A stretch of DNA of 64,000 nt, from positions 58,612,855 through 58,676,854 of the forward strand of contig NC_081851.1 of assembly GCF_963259705.1 (NCBI RefSeq), read 5' to 3'. The notes under the pieces are model-generated. The model had not been told where the DNA came from. It was given only the letters and a program-made list of their open reading frames with translations, and made no database searches. Positions 38,048-53,000 of this stretch are shown here, in pieces; the first letter of the stretch is position 1, and each line of letters starts with the position of its first letter. The DNA is from Myotis daubentonii. Its lineage: Eukaryota; Chordata; Mammalia; Chiroptera; Vespertilionidae. A program made the translations under genes and the position numbers.

Positions 38048-41000
38048 TTCTCTCTGAAATCAATAAAAATATATTAAAAAAATAAAAAATAAATTATAGT
38101 CCCTTGAGGTAGGCATGAAATGTATATAATTTTATAACTTTGTTCCTAAGTTTTTGTAGTAGATGAAACAAGCTAAAATTAATGGCCTGTTTTAAAGTTT
38201 GCCAATTTCAACTTTCCATGATATACATTAATATGAACAAACAAAATAAATAAAAGCATAATTGAATTCCTTTCTATTTATTTTTCCAACGTGATTTTCA
38301 TTCACATAATTTAAGTCTCCCAGTTTAAGAAAAAAGAACTGAGGACATTAAAAAATTATTTTTTCACCCAGCTGGTGTGGCTCAGAGATTGAGCATTGAC
38401 CTATGAACCAGAAGGTCACAGTTCGATTCCCAGTTAAGGTTCATGCCCAGGTTTCAGACTCAGTCCCCAATAGGGGGTGTGCAGGAGGCAGCCAGTCAAT
38501 GATTCACTCTCATCATTGATGTTTTTATCTCTCCCTCTTTCCTGCCTCTCTGAAGTCAATAAACATGTTAAAAAAAATTTTTTTTTCTCTACTAGCATTT
38601 GCAGCATATACTTTAAATGTCTTTGGAACAAAGAAATACTGTGATGAAGAGGAGAGGTACTGAGAAAGGTCAGAGTTTATTCTCTTTATCTTTCTTTTAA
38701 CCTGTACCAGAATGATTATCTAAACCAGGAAAAGTTAGAGTAGGAGGCAATCCAAGATAGTCTTAATATTTTAACAATATCAACAAGATGACAAAAGTTT
38801 CTGCTACAGAAATTTAAGTGGGGAAAAAAGGTAGCAAAAGTATTTCCTTTCTGTCCTGTCCTTTTATCTACTTTTCTAAATGCCTTTCTCCCAATTCCTG
38901 ACTCATTTGACCCTTGACACTCAGTGCTTTCAAGGTAGCAAAATTCCCATATCCACCCAAATTTATCTTTTTGTTCTAAAAATGTCCCTTCCTCTTCATG
39001 TCGCACAAAACTCCCATAATCCAGAATATAGCTGCTGATACCTAGGAACTGAAGAGATTATATGAATACATTAATATATTCTAAAGTATGAATGGGACCC
39101 AATAAAACATGGAGGGATATTTATATTTGAAACTAAAAATTGTGGATCCTGCCCTAGTTAGTGTGGCTCAGCTGGTTGGAGCGTCATCCCATACACCGAA
39201 AGGTCGCAGGTTCAATTCCTGGTCAGGGCACATAACTAGGTTGTGGGTTTGATTCCTAGCCGAGGTGAGTATGAGAGGCAACCCATTGATGTTTTTCTCT
39301 CTCTTTGTAAAACAAACAAAAAAAAGATGGAGCCTAAAATGTAGCTCTCCTACATTTAAATTAATATGAGCCCTAACTGGTTTGGCTCAGTGGATAGAGC
39401 ATCGGCCTGCGGACTGCAAGGTTCCAGGTTCGAGTCCGGTCAAGGGCATGTACCTTGGTTACGGGCACATCCCCAGTAGGGGGTGTGCAAGAGGCAGCTG
39501 GTTGATGTTTCTCTCTCATCGATGTTTCTAGCTCTCTATCCCTCTCCCTTCCTCTCTGTAAAAAATCAATAAAATATATTAAAAAAAATTAATATGAAAG
39601 TTGAAATGAACAATTACATATAACTTACGAGTGAAGAGATTGTTTAAATTAGTAACATCCTGTTTTATTTCCCCTCAGAATAAAGCTTCAAGGCTTAGGT
39701 AAGATTGTTAGATACTGAATTTTAAACTCATACTGTCATTAATTCAGAGCCATGATAATTCATGATATTAGTGAATACAAAGTTCTGTCTTTTGCTCCAA
39801 CATGACATTAAGAAAAGACAGTATTTGTGCAAAATCAACATTTTTAAACTAGAGGCCAGTTGGGGAGGGGGAGATACGTGGGAGTTTAATGACAACATGA
39901 GTTTAAAATTCAGTATCTAACAATTTGTGCAAGTTTCAGGTCTGTGAATTTTCTAAATAAAATAGAGCTCTATTATCCAAGCTAAACAAAAGCACAACTT
40001 ACTGCTTGTTTTACTTTTACTATGCCAACCATGTATTCCTCCAACATTTCCCAATACTCCCCAGGAATTTTATTTTAGGACAGAAAAAAATTAAGTATAA
40101 CTAAGTATAATATTCTGGATCCTAGCTAAACCAAAGTACTTTAGTATTTAGGTTAAAATGCTGGCTATAGCTAATATCTCATATTTCAATTCAGAGTTAT
40201 CACTTTCTATGAACGCACAGACACAAAAATGAGCTTAACTTCTTTTTGGCTTCTTTGTACCGCTTGCTTACTCCTTTAAAAATTATTACTTACAGCTTTT
40301 GAAAAATCCAGGCACCCTACTCCACGCTCAAAAGTTCCAAGTCCAATAATCTGCAGTGTGGATAGACTAACTGAATCCCACACTCTGACATGGGGTTGCA
40401 GAGGCTGCAAAAACAAGGGGAAAAACACAAGATAGGACTCACTGGTATATAGGTGGATGCCAATGAATACCACTACAACACAAAACTGTTTACTGTCTTT
40501 AAAAAGTAATAGAGATGGATAAATATCTAATAAAAAATAGCTACTACATTTAGACATGCCCTCAAAGAATCTTGAGCAGGTATTTTCTTCTCATACCATA
40601 AAAATAAGGATATAACAACAGTGATAATAGTAGCAGCAAATGATCTGAATATTTCTCAAGTGCCATATACTATTCTAAGTATATCACATGTATTAATCAG
40701 TTTAATCTTCATAATTCTATGAGCTATTTACTATTACAATCACCATTTCATAAATGAGGAAATTGACATAAGAAGATTTAAATAACTTGTCCAAAGTTAC
40801 ACAACTATTAAAAGGTGGAGTTAGGATTCAGACCCAGGAAAATTTGCTCTGGATACCCTGCTTTTAGCATTACCTTTATTCCTGGGAAAAGAGTACTTTT
40901 TAAAATCAGTGCTCAATAAACTGCTAAGCAAACAGTTCTTAAAACAGAATCTGGAACTGGAAGGGGTCTTATAAGTCTTCAAATATAATCCCTCCAAGTC

Positions 41001-44000
41001 CTTTTCATGAAAGAAACAAGCCAGAGAATGCCATGAGTACAGTCATATATTTCTAATTAGTCATTATTAATATTCACTGTTGATCCTTACAAATAAGGGA
41101 TTTGTCATTTAAGCCTATTTAGTAATACTAAATAGCAACTAAAAATTTTAAAGTGTTATCAGTGCTACTCATATATAAAATCAATTTAGGGAAATTGCAG
41201 TACCTATAGCAAACACTGATAACTTATTCTATGCTAAAAATATAGATATAACGCCCAGCCACCATGGCTCAGTGGTTGAGCCTTAACCTATGAACACAGG
41301 AGGTCCTGGTTTGATTCCTGGTCAGGGCACATGCCTAGGATGTGGGTTTGGTCCCTGGTAGGGGGTGTGCAGGAGGCAGCCAATTAATGATTCTCTCTCA
41401 TCATTTATGTTTCTCTCTCTTCCCTCTGAAATCAATAAAAATATATATAAGTTAACAATCTTATCAGTATTCCCATTTTTAAAAATAAGTAGTTTCCTTG
41501 AGCACACTTGTGTTTTTTTTTAAAAAAATGTATGTTTTTATTGATTTAGGAGAGGAAGAGAGAGAGAACTTCAATGATTAGAAAATCATTGATTGGCTGC
41601 CTCCTGAAGATCCCACACTGGGAATCGAGCCCATAACCCAGGCATATGTCCTGACCAGGAATCGAACCATGACCTCCTGGTTCATACATAAGTCAATGCT
41701 CAACCACTGAGCCACACCAGCTGGGTGAGAACACTTGGTTTTTAGAAAAAAATATTTAAGTAGTATAATTCTCTTTTGGTTTTTAGAATGTTTTTACATT
41801 CTAATATTTTTCCTTGCTTATACTAGAAATCATAGTTAAATTTTAGAAGAATAAATTGAGATATAAAAGTTATCATCAATTCCATTCTAATAGTAATGTC
41901 ACTAGGCACAGAAGGCATAAAACTGTGACACTCACCCTTCCATCTTTATCCACTCCAGCTATCTGTCCAGTTGCAATCCTAATTTTGTCAGGATGTACAG
42001 CAAGGCTAAAAAGCAGTATTAACAGCAATTTTAAATACAGGAATTGTGAGAAACAGCAGAAATATGCCTTAGTATCAACATTTTTCAAACAGTTTTTTAA
42101 TCATTAAAAAAATCTCCCAGTGACCTATTTCTTTTTCTTTAACAAATCAAATAAACATCAAGTATAAAAAGATTTCTAAGTTTTCAGTTGTACTTCTTTA
42201 TTAAACTTGACAAATTAACAAAACACTAAATCTAAAGAAAATATTTATTCACAATTGTGCCTTAATAAATTAAAGTTTTCTTTTTTCCTTCTACCTACCC
42301 ACCCTTCTTTCCCCTCTAGTAATCACCATGCTGTTGTGTTGCCTGTGACTATGAGTTTTGTTTTTTGCTTAATTTCTTCACCTAAACTGTTTTCATATGT
42401 CCAAGTTCCTTTCTAGTTCTGCACCTATGTACATATACATATTTCACATGGTTTTATTACAGTGAAGATGCATAAGGCATTGTAATTTTAATCTAGTATT
42501 AAAACATGAGCATTAAAGGGTTTCAAGATGGTGGCAGAGTAGGTGGATCTTTCTTGCACCAAACTGAAAATAAAGCTAAACTGGGGAACATTCACCCTGA
42601 ATTACCAACTAAAGAACAGTTGAAGAGGAGGCTTTTAAACAAGGAAGGGCAGAAACCACCTTGAGACTGAGAGGGAGGAAGGGAGAGAGAGAGAGAGAGA
42701 AACATTGATGTGAGAGAGAAATATCAATTGGTTGCCTCCTGTACGCGCTCTGAGTGAAGAGCAAACCCGCAACCTAGTACCTGTTCAACAGCTCACACGA
42801 TATAGGTGGGATTTAGCCTCATAGTCAGCCAGCCTGAGGGGAGATCCCACACACAAATGGGACAATAACAATCAAGGCCCAATTACAAAAGGAGAACCAA
42901 AATAATCCATACAAATCAATACATGTGATACATCACATAAACAAAATGAAAGATAAGAATCACTGATCATATCAACAGATACAAAAAAAGCATTTGATAA
43001 AATCCAGGACCCCTTTATGATAAAAACTCTCAGTAGGTGGGAATACATGGATCACACCTCAACATAATAAAAGCCATGTATAAAAACTCTACAGCCAATA
43101 TAATGCTCAATGGGCAAAAACTAAAAGCATTTCTCTCAATATCAGAAAAAAGACAAGGATGTCCACTTTCACTACTCTTATTCAACATAGTGCTGGAAGT
43201 CCTAGCCACAGCAATCAGATAAGAAGAAGAAATAAAAGGCATCCAAATTAGAAAGGAGGTACTAAAATTGTCATTATTCACTGAAGACATATTATACATA
43301 GAAAACCCTAAATAACCCACCAAAAAACTACTACATCTAATAAATGAAGTTGGCAAAGTAGCAGGATACAAAATTAATATTCAGAAATCGGTGGCATTTT
43401 TATACACCAGTAACAAACTCTCAGAAACTAAAAAACAATCCAATTTACAATTGCAACAACAAAAAAGAAGGTACCTAGTAATAAACTTAACCAATGAGGC
43501 AAAAGACCTGTCTGTACTTGGAAAACTAAAGGACACTAAAGAAAGAAATAGAGGAAAATGCAACAAGTAGAAGCATATACTATGTTCATGGATCGGAAAA
43601 ATTAACATCATTAAAATGTTCATATTACTCAAAGCAATCTATATAGATTCAACATAATTCCTATTAATATACCAATGACATATTTCACAGATCTAGAACA
43701 AATATTCCAAAAATTTATTTGGAACCATAAAAGCCCCAAATAGCCTCAGCAATCTTGAGTAGCAAGAACAAAGTTGGAGGGTCACAATACCAGATATCAA
43801 ACTATACTACAAAGCCACCGTAACCTAAATAGCCCGGTACTGGCGCAAGAACAGGCATATAGATAAACTAAACAGAACAGAGAGCCCACAAATCAACCCA
43901 CGCCTTCATGGTTAATTAATATTTGACAAAGGAGGCAAGAGCATTCAGTGGAGTACAAACAGTCTCTTCAATAAATGATGTTGAGAAAACTGGACAGTTA

Positions 44001-47000
44001 ACATGCAAAAAAAGTGCAACTAGACCATCAACTTACACCATACACAAGAAAAAATAAAAATGGATAAAAGATGTAAGTTGAGAAACCATAAAATTCCTGA
44101 AGAAAACACAGGCAATAACATTTCAGACATCTCTCAGAGCATTATTTTTGCTGATATGTTTCTGAGGGAAATATAGGGAAAAATAAATAAATGGGACCAC
44201 ATCAAACTAAAAAGCTTCTGCACAGGAAAATAAACCCTCAACAAAACAAAAAGGGAACCCACAATATGGGAGAAGATATTCACCAATGATTCATCTCATA
44301 AGGGGTTAATTTCAATATATATAAAAGAACCAATACAGATCAACACCAAGAAGACAGACAATACAATTAAAAATGGGCAAAGGACCTGAATAGACACTTC
44401 TCCAAAGAGTACATATAGATGGCCAATAGACATCTGAAAAAATGCTCAAGGTCACTAACCATCAGAGAAATGCAAATTAAAGCTACAATGAGGTATCACC
44501 TAACACCTGTCAGAATGGCTACTATCAAGAAATCAGCAAATGACAGGAGCTGGAAGAAATGTGGAAAAAAGGAACCCTAGTGCACTGTTGGTGGGAATGC
44601 AGACTGGTGCAGCCACTGTGGAAAACAGTATGGAGTTTCCTCAAAAAACTAACAATGGGACTGCTTTTTAAAATATATTTTTTTATTGATTTTTAGAGAG
44701 GAAGGGCATGAACCTGGGGGTTGCAGTTTGATCCCTGGCCCAGTCAGGGCTCGTTCAGGAGGCAACCAATCGATATTTCTTTCTCACATTGATGTTTCTC
44801 TCTCTCACCCCTTCTCTCCCTTCTTTCCTGAGGTGTCCACAATAAATCATTTCCAATAAAACCAAGATTTTTAAAACCCCCCCCAAAATAAAAATGAGAG
44901 CATGAAATTAAAGAATGAACAATGTTAAATGATACCAACCATTTTACACAGTCTGTATGACCCAGGTAGTGCCGTTGAGTTCTCTCCTCATAATTAAATA
45001 GTACTACTACTGATGCTATGAAATAAACTATTTCCCCAGTAGGAAGAAGGTAAACATTAGCTCGACAGTCCTTTCCTCTATAACCATATCTTAAAAGAAA
45101 GAGTCAAGGTTTTAAACAAGCACAATATTCAAGGTGTTAAATTAACAATTTTTTCAAGGATACTTAAAGATATCAGAAAGGTATAATGTAAGAGGACTGG
45201 CCTGGAATTTGAAAACTCATGTTTGCCAGTGTACTTGAATCTTAATTTCCCCTATTTAACAGACAAATAAATATAGATTGAGTTCCTGATGTGTCAGGCA
45301 CAGAGCTAAACATACAAACCAATGTGAGGCCTATGTCTCTGGAGCTTAGGCTCTGGCAAAAATGACAAAAACAAACACCAATTATATCATTGGAAATTGT
45401 GGGGGGAAATAACAGCATGGTAGAAGAATAAAAGGACCTAAATGGAGAGGAAAAGAGAGATCAAGAGAAGGGCTATCTGAGAAAGTGACATTTATGCTTG
45501 ACCTAAATGATAAAGCAGAGATTGCCAGGCACAGTTTGGTAGGCAGAGTATATGTTAAACAGTTGTACAGAATTACAGGATTGGAGAGATTTCCAAGCTA
45601 ATTTCTGCCAAAAGGAGGGAATGGTTCAAGGGGTGGGGAAAGGGGATGTAGGAGAACAGAGACAGAAAGCAGAGTTCAAGCTATTAGCTCCCTTCCCTTT
45701 CACTGTGAATTTCTTAGATGTTCTAAGAAAAGGGAGAATTTCTAAGTGAAATTAGGAGAGCACTGTTTCATATAGTCATTGTTTTTTTTTTAAAGTCTGG
45801 CTAAGAACACAATTCTGGAATTAAAAGAACCTTGTTAATTTGAGCTCTTAATTCATATTTCCTAGGTTACAAAATACTTAACTGACGTTTTCTTATTTAA
45901 TTCTCACAACAGGCCCGTGAGGTAGGGGTTATTAACCTCTATGTCAAGTGAAGAAAGTAAGTTTTCCTGGGGGTAAGTGGCAGAGCCAAGACTCAGACAC
46001 TAGTCTTCCAATTCCAGTCCAATGCCTTTGCTATCACACCACAAATACCTACTGTAATGATCTTAAAATATTGCTTGCCCTATCAAAGACAATTTTGGTG
46101 ATTTTAAATTGCTAATAGCAAAATATATAAAATATATGAAAGGATCAGAGGCTGGTGTGCTTATTACATTTACTTTCTGATGTAAAAATCATTTTGATGG
46201 AGGTTAGGTAAACTACTTTTCTTAAATGAAGCCAGCGAATTTGCTGTCATGGTAGAAAAAAGGATACACCCACTCCAGTCTGAGCTTCTCAGGGGGCAGT
46301 TCTGCTCTGATGTCATCATAGTTGTCAACATCAGAAGGAATAAACATTGTAATTGGCCGACCTCGCATAAACATTTTAATATAGTCTCCTTCTGTTGAAA
46401 CACAAGAGAAAAATTAAGTCAGAGATGTCTTTTCTGAATAACCACAGAAAAGTGATTAATGTAATGTGATAAAAATAGCTACTTTAGAGTTCTAGTCTTA
46501 TTATATATCATTGTTTTTGTGTATAAAAATCTAGACCAAAACATTGTAAGAAAAAACTTTTTTTTTCCTTAAATGAGAGTAACTATTTTCATAATTAAAA
46601 TATTTATGTACATAAGTTGACACATTTCAACAAGGCCAGGAAGGTTGAGGTAGAAAAATGCAAAGAAAATAATTTTGTCATGGAAGTTTACCTAACAGCT
46701 GAAAAGAAGAAAGAGATTATCAGGGTAGACAACAACCATGTCTATCACACCATTTGATTAACCTACTGATGATTTAATGACTTACAAAAAATATAGTCTC
46801 AGAACATTCCAGAAGGAGAGGAGTCAAATACCCTCATAAGTCAGGATGGGGAGAGAGACTCAGAGCTCTGCTATACAAGGCTGTGAGAAGAGCTGGGAGG
46901 GAAAAGATGACCAATGCTCCTCACTTTACAATTGGGCCTACAATCAGCCTTGGGTCTAAGCAATTAAATTCAATTATAATACAATAATATTTTAAAGACA

Positions 47001-50000
47001 ATGCTAGGAAACAGTTTCTATTTAACAGGCTAGGTTCTAAAACATCTTTTATTTCATAAACCAATGGCTGTTTATAAGATCTACAATAGTCTAAAACTAA
47101 AAATATCAAAAAGACAACTCTAGAATCAAATCAATCTTTATTGTACACCTTTTACAAGTGGGACAATATTTCACTTAACTAAACAAATGAAATTATTACT
47201 TATGCCTTAAAAAAAAAAACGACACCAAAAAGCCCCAGTATTCCCGCCTACATACAGATAGGTTTAATAAATGTTGTAGTGGGTGCAAACTAGTTACAAA
47301 AGAACCTAAAGAGAAGGAGAAAATAAGAAATCGAGTACAAAGCATAGGAAGTGTCTATCACTTGCCAACTTGTCTGGTAATATGAAAACAGACTAGACCG
47401 GGGTGGGTAACCTTTTTGTGAGTGCGTGCCAAAACCAGCAAAATCTGACTCAAAATTCTTCTGCGTGCCAACCCTAATTTTTTGAGAACATGTTACACCT
47501 ACTTGATATCTCTTAAGGTGTACGTTTGTGAAGAATCTTGAAGAAATAAAATTCATTCGAGCGACAAAAACACAGTATATGATGATGAAAAATACATTTT
47601 TTTAATGTATACATGTACACTGATAGTCCGACAGAAAACTTTATGACTCCATTTGATATTATCAGTGGGACTTTTGCTGCTGCATCACTGATGACAGAGA
47701 TTTTACATCAGGTTTATATTTCGTGACCTTCAGAGATATGCACCAGCTACTACTTTCATCCTTCAGGCTACTCCTATTATGAGACTTAACAAAGGTCATC
47801 ACTGAGAACAAAGATTCACAAGTGTATGTGGATGAAAACATGGAGAGTAACGCTGTTGCAAAGTTTTTTAAACAGAAAAAATTTTCTGGAATGGCATTCC
47901 AAGTCCTCAATAGTTCGTTTTTGACACTTCTCTCTGGTACTCCTGTCTCTAATTGCTTTTTTTCAATGTTTTCCAAGTCAACTCTAAGGTCAATAAATTT
48001 CTGCTTCTAAATTGAGCTACTATGAAATTCAATCAACTGCATTTCAAAATCAGCCATGTCTATCCATGAAAACATTTGTAAGTTTAGTTCCTCCAGTTTC
48101 ATGCTGTCTGGAAACCTCATGAATTTTGCTGTCTCTTCCAGTTCTCTGAATTTCGCAAATCTTGAGAAGAACTGCTCAACAGTTGTCTCGATGATGTTTA
48201 AAACAGCTTGTGAAGGCTTTGACAGTCTGTTCTGTCATCTTTTGGGAGGTCTTTGATGTGCCTCTTGAAGTTTGGGAAATATCTAAATCTCTCACCATCC
48301 ACATCCCTCTTAAAGACTTCCAGTTTCTTTTCAAAAGCCTTTATATAATCAAACATAACATCAAGTGTCTTGCCAGTTCCTTGTAATTTAACATTTAAGT
48401 CATTCAAATGTTCACAAAAATTGTAAATGGAAGATTATAAGAGAGGGTTTCGAGTGCCAGCAAAAGTTACTGGTGTGCCATGTTTGGCACGCGTGCCAGG
48501 GGTTGCCCACCCCTGGACTAGACACAGACTGAAAATGTGGTCATCAACCAGAGGTTGATACAACCTTAGGACCTCTAATAATGACCTACACTGCTAAAGA
48601 GAAGAGTACATAATACCTCAATACTTTATATAATGCAAACTGAAGAAGGAAAGATACATTACTTTGCTGAATATCTACAAGTATTTCTTCAGAGTTGGAC
48701 TGAAAAAAGTATGCTTGTTATGGGTGAGAAGTTCAAGTTATTTTTATTATCATTACTCACAGTGTGCTCAGCCTCTCAAACCTAAGAACAGGCTAACACT
48801 TCCCACGCCACGATTTTAACACCACATGATATATGTCTTTATTACTTCTGAATCTGAGAGTGGGCTCTGCTTCCTGGTGATTTTTAGCAGAGCTGAACTT
48901 TGATAACTAAATGATTACCAGCTGCAACTATTTCCCTTCTGCAACCATCCTTATCTATATTTCCTTGTCCTCCCCCACCCCCCAAGTTTGCTTTCTTATC
49001 AATGTGAATTTGTTATGTAATTTGCAATTGTTTTTAAATTCTTAAAGGCAGATATCCTGTCCTTTGGAATTTCTCCCAGAATCTTTGATCACATATATAT
49101 ATCATAAATGCTTTCTGAATAAAAAATAAAGCATTTAATACATGCTTCTATCACCTCTTAGAGTAGATTGTATGTCCAGCAAAGGGAATAGGTTTAGGAT
49201 AGTATAAAAGAAAAAAACAAAACAAAAATGCTCACCTTTGCCAACAGAATACCATACTGATTTCTTTACCAACTTCTCATCCTAATTACTGTAATAAGCC
49301 AACTTGCAGTTAACTACTTTCTTAAATCTAAACCTCCTTTAATCAGATTTCTATTTGGTGTTTTGTTTACAACTGTGATTATCATAAAAATTACTTGAAA
49401 ATATCAGATATGGGAGCTTGTTTAAGCATTTTAGATTATTTTTACTGCCTGGAAAAGTCTTTCTTTGAGAAAAGATAGAAAAAAAGTCTATTCCAACAAT
49501 ATAAACACATAAAACTTCTAAACACTGGCTAAACTGCTGAAAACTTCTCTGAACTAAGAAAAATATGGTTGTATTTTAAAAACTCTCTCAGATCACTCAT
49601 TTAAATGCTCAAAAAAAGTTATTTTAAGCACTAAATGGAAAAAATGTTCATTACATCTGCATATACCAAGTTGTATTCAATTTTTCAAAAGAAATTAAAA
49701 AAAATAAACTTTAGATGTCAAAACATTTTTTTATGTTAAAAACTATTGTTCAGTCTTATTTCTTTATTAACATTCTCTTTGTCTCATAATATAAAGGTAA
49801 CTAATAACAAGTTACATGGATATGAAAGGGGAGAACCTTTCCACCTTGGTGGTGTTTCTGCTGTAGGCAAGGTCACTGTTTTCCTCCTTGAGGTTGGATT
49901 CAGTTTACCAAGTGCTCAGCATTCTGCACAGTCAGCCCTCTGCGTCCTGCACATTCTTTTCACTTGTTACAGAAAACCAGGGCTTGCTGGACCACTGCTG

Positions 50001-53000
50001 TGGTGAAAACGCCCTGAGAACTTCCTGGCAATGGTATTGGCGCTCATTGATAAATCCATCACTTGTGTACATGCCGATTCTCGTTTTTCAAAAAGTCAAT
50101 TGAAAAAGTGGTTTTAAAAACAGAAAGATGTGTCCTTGACTTTTTTGTTTCCTCTCACAAAAGATTCCCTGGGATTTTCAAGAGGCTAGTATTACGATAT
50201 TCTTTTTTTTATTCTTTTTTAATAATTTAAGTTCATTATTGTTTAAAGTATTACATAGTCTCCTTTTCCCCCCATTGACCTCTCCTAGATGTCAAAACAT
50301 TTATTCTTGTAGCTCTTTCTCAATTCAGTACAGTAGAAAGAGAATCAGGAGCCCACAGGGGGATAATAAAAACCTGTATATGAAATTCTAATGAAAAAGG
50401 ATTAAGGAGAGGCTTCAACTTCACCTTAAATGCTTTATTTCTAAAAAAACAAACAGAACAAAACACAAAAAACAACAAACAAATCCCTACAGTCTGAGTC
50501 AAACAAAGCAAAATATAAAGATCTAATAGATCTACCCTGTGGCAAACAGAGTACTTTTAAACTTCCCATCACCATCATTCACTACTCCAAACTATTCACT
50601 TACATCAGTATATCAGTTTTTATGAAGGGTCAAAAAGATCATGCTAAATTTCCCAATAATGGCAAGGCATTCACGCTGGCCGGTGTGGCTCAGTTGGTTG
50701 GAGCACTGTCCCATGCACTGAAGGGTCTCAGGTTTGATTCCCAGTAAAAAAAAAAAAAAAAAAAAGATCTGGGTGGCCACTATACAGGGGTTAGCTATAT
50801 ATTATTTGCATACATTTTCAGTAAGATTAAAATATTTCACAATCCTTAAAACATTTAAAAAGCATTATTAAAAGAAATACTCAAAATAATATTTTTGGTG
50901 AAACAGTTCCTGAGGAGCCAATTATAAGTATAGTTCAGGAATGTGCAACATGATTTATTTTACTTTGCCTTTTCTCCCAATCTTGGTATATGTCACTGAT
51001 CAACTGTACCTCTTTTCTACTAACCCTAATCACAAGTTTCAAAATTATTTTCAAAAGTGCTTCAGGAAAATAGTTAATTGTGACAGGGAGCAACACATCA
51101 TAAAGTCTAATTGCCATTTCTGGACAAAATGGATTTTTAACTATGTTATCTTAGTTAATTGATATGCTTTAGGAATGAATATTTTTCTGGTTAATTAGAT
51201 TTTAAGTTTAGATTTTTTTAAACTTATAGTTGTGAAAATATGATATGGGTGAAAAGTTTTCAACCACAATAAAATAAATATGCGTAAGACTAGGATGTTC
51301 TCTTATGATAAGTCATTATTTCCCATGTCCAAAGGGAGCAGTTGGGGCTTTTTTTCAGTTAAAAATAAGGAAAAAAGATCTTAAGAACATATATTATTAA
51401 AAGTGGGGGCAGTTTATATATATAAAAAATTGGAGAGCCTTTAAACATATTTTAATCTATAAGATTGTTACCAACAACATCAAGAAATCAGATCTTTGCT
51501 TTTACAGGGCTTTAAAAAAAATCTCCAATGGAGAAAACGTGTTCTTTTTAATCTCCTTTTAAAATATAGAGAATACCTGGACAAGCCCAGACCTAGGGAT
51601 CTAAGTAATGTTTATTTAGCCCATTTTAAGAGGTCCAATATCTAAGTTTTAGAAGTATTTTTTTTAAATGCAATATTTGGTTTCCTGTCCTTCCTGCTAT
51701 TCAAACTAAAACAGACTTAAAGCGAGCACCCTTTTTCCTTAATTCTGAAATTGCAAAATTGTGGGTACCATTTCAGTAACAGCAAGGAAAGATACTACCT
51801 GTAGCTCAGTTAAGGGCTTTTTGACTTTTTGTTTGTTTCTTTCTTTCAAACTGTACAACCTCGTAGCAGGTGAGAATATACTCTCTCTCAATAGGTAACA
51901 ATATAGAGACAGTGTCAGTAGGACTATTAGCCTATATACCAGTGATGGCGAACCTATGACACGCGTGTCAGAGGTGACATGAGAACTCATTTTTTTGGTT
52001 GATTTTTCTTTGTTAAATGGCATTTAAATATATAAAATAAATATCAAAAATATGTCTTTGTTTTACTATGGTTGCAAATATCAAAAAGTTTCTATAAGTG
52101 ATACGGCACCAGAGTTAAGTTAGGGTTTTTCAAAATGTTGACACCCCAAGCTCAAAAGGTTCGCCATCACTGCTATATGCTTTATAGGTAAGTTTTAGTT
52201 ATTTTTTCAGATACAATGCTCAATTTACACAGGTATGATCAGGTTTTTGGACAGAATGCCTGGAGCCAACAGGTCAGAAAACAATGTAAGGCACTGAACA
52301 AAAGCACCTGCATTCAAATTCTTTAAATAGTAGATTAAAACAAGTTAGTGAAGGAATGGGGGTGAGAGGGAAGATTATTCTCCATTTTCTATTTGCTGCA
52401 AGAAAGAACTTTCAAAAGTTATTAGAGACCCTTAGTGCTGTCTAGTATAGAGGGAAATGAGGTCCAAAGTCTCAGTTACAAGAAAAAATTATCAGATGAA
52501 CAATGTTTCATGTTTTTAAATAATTTCTTTTGGCAAATGGAATTTTGAGCTTCTCTTCAACTTACACTCATAATTTTAATCATTATAGGATTCTGATTCT
52601 TTAAACTTCGGTGGTACAAGTCACTTTACCACTAACTAGGTCTCATGCTTACGCTCTTTCCTCTATACCACTTTGCTTCCCTTTCCTAAATGAGGTGCCT
52701 TAATGAAGCTTCTGTTCCTTAGAATCAATCAGAATTTTATAAATGTAATGAGTAACAAGTACAAAATTGTATGCACACTACAACCAATGATCTCCTTGCT
52801 GATTCTTAACAGCAAGAAAGATCTTGTCTTAGGGCTCATGTACTTCCAGATTTCTCTGCTCATGAAATTCTTTTCTCCAGATAAACACATATTTTATACT
52901 AAGTATTTATTATCTGCTTCTTATATGCAGAATATAAGTTTCACAAAGTTCAGACATTATAACTGATGAATCCTAGAGTGCCTAGGATAGGTCTTGACAA

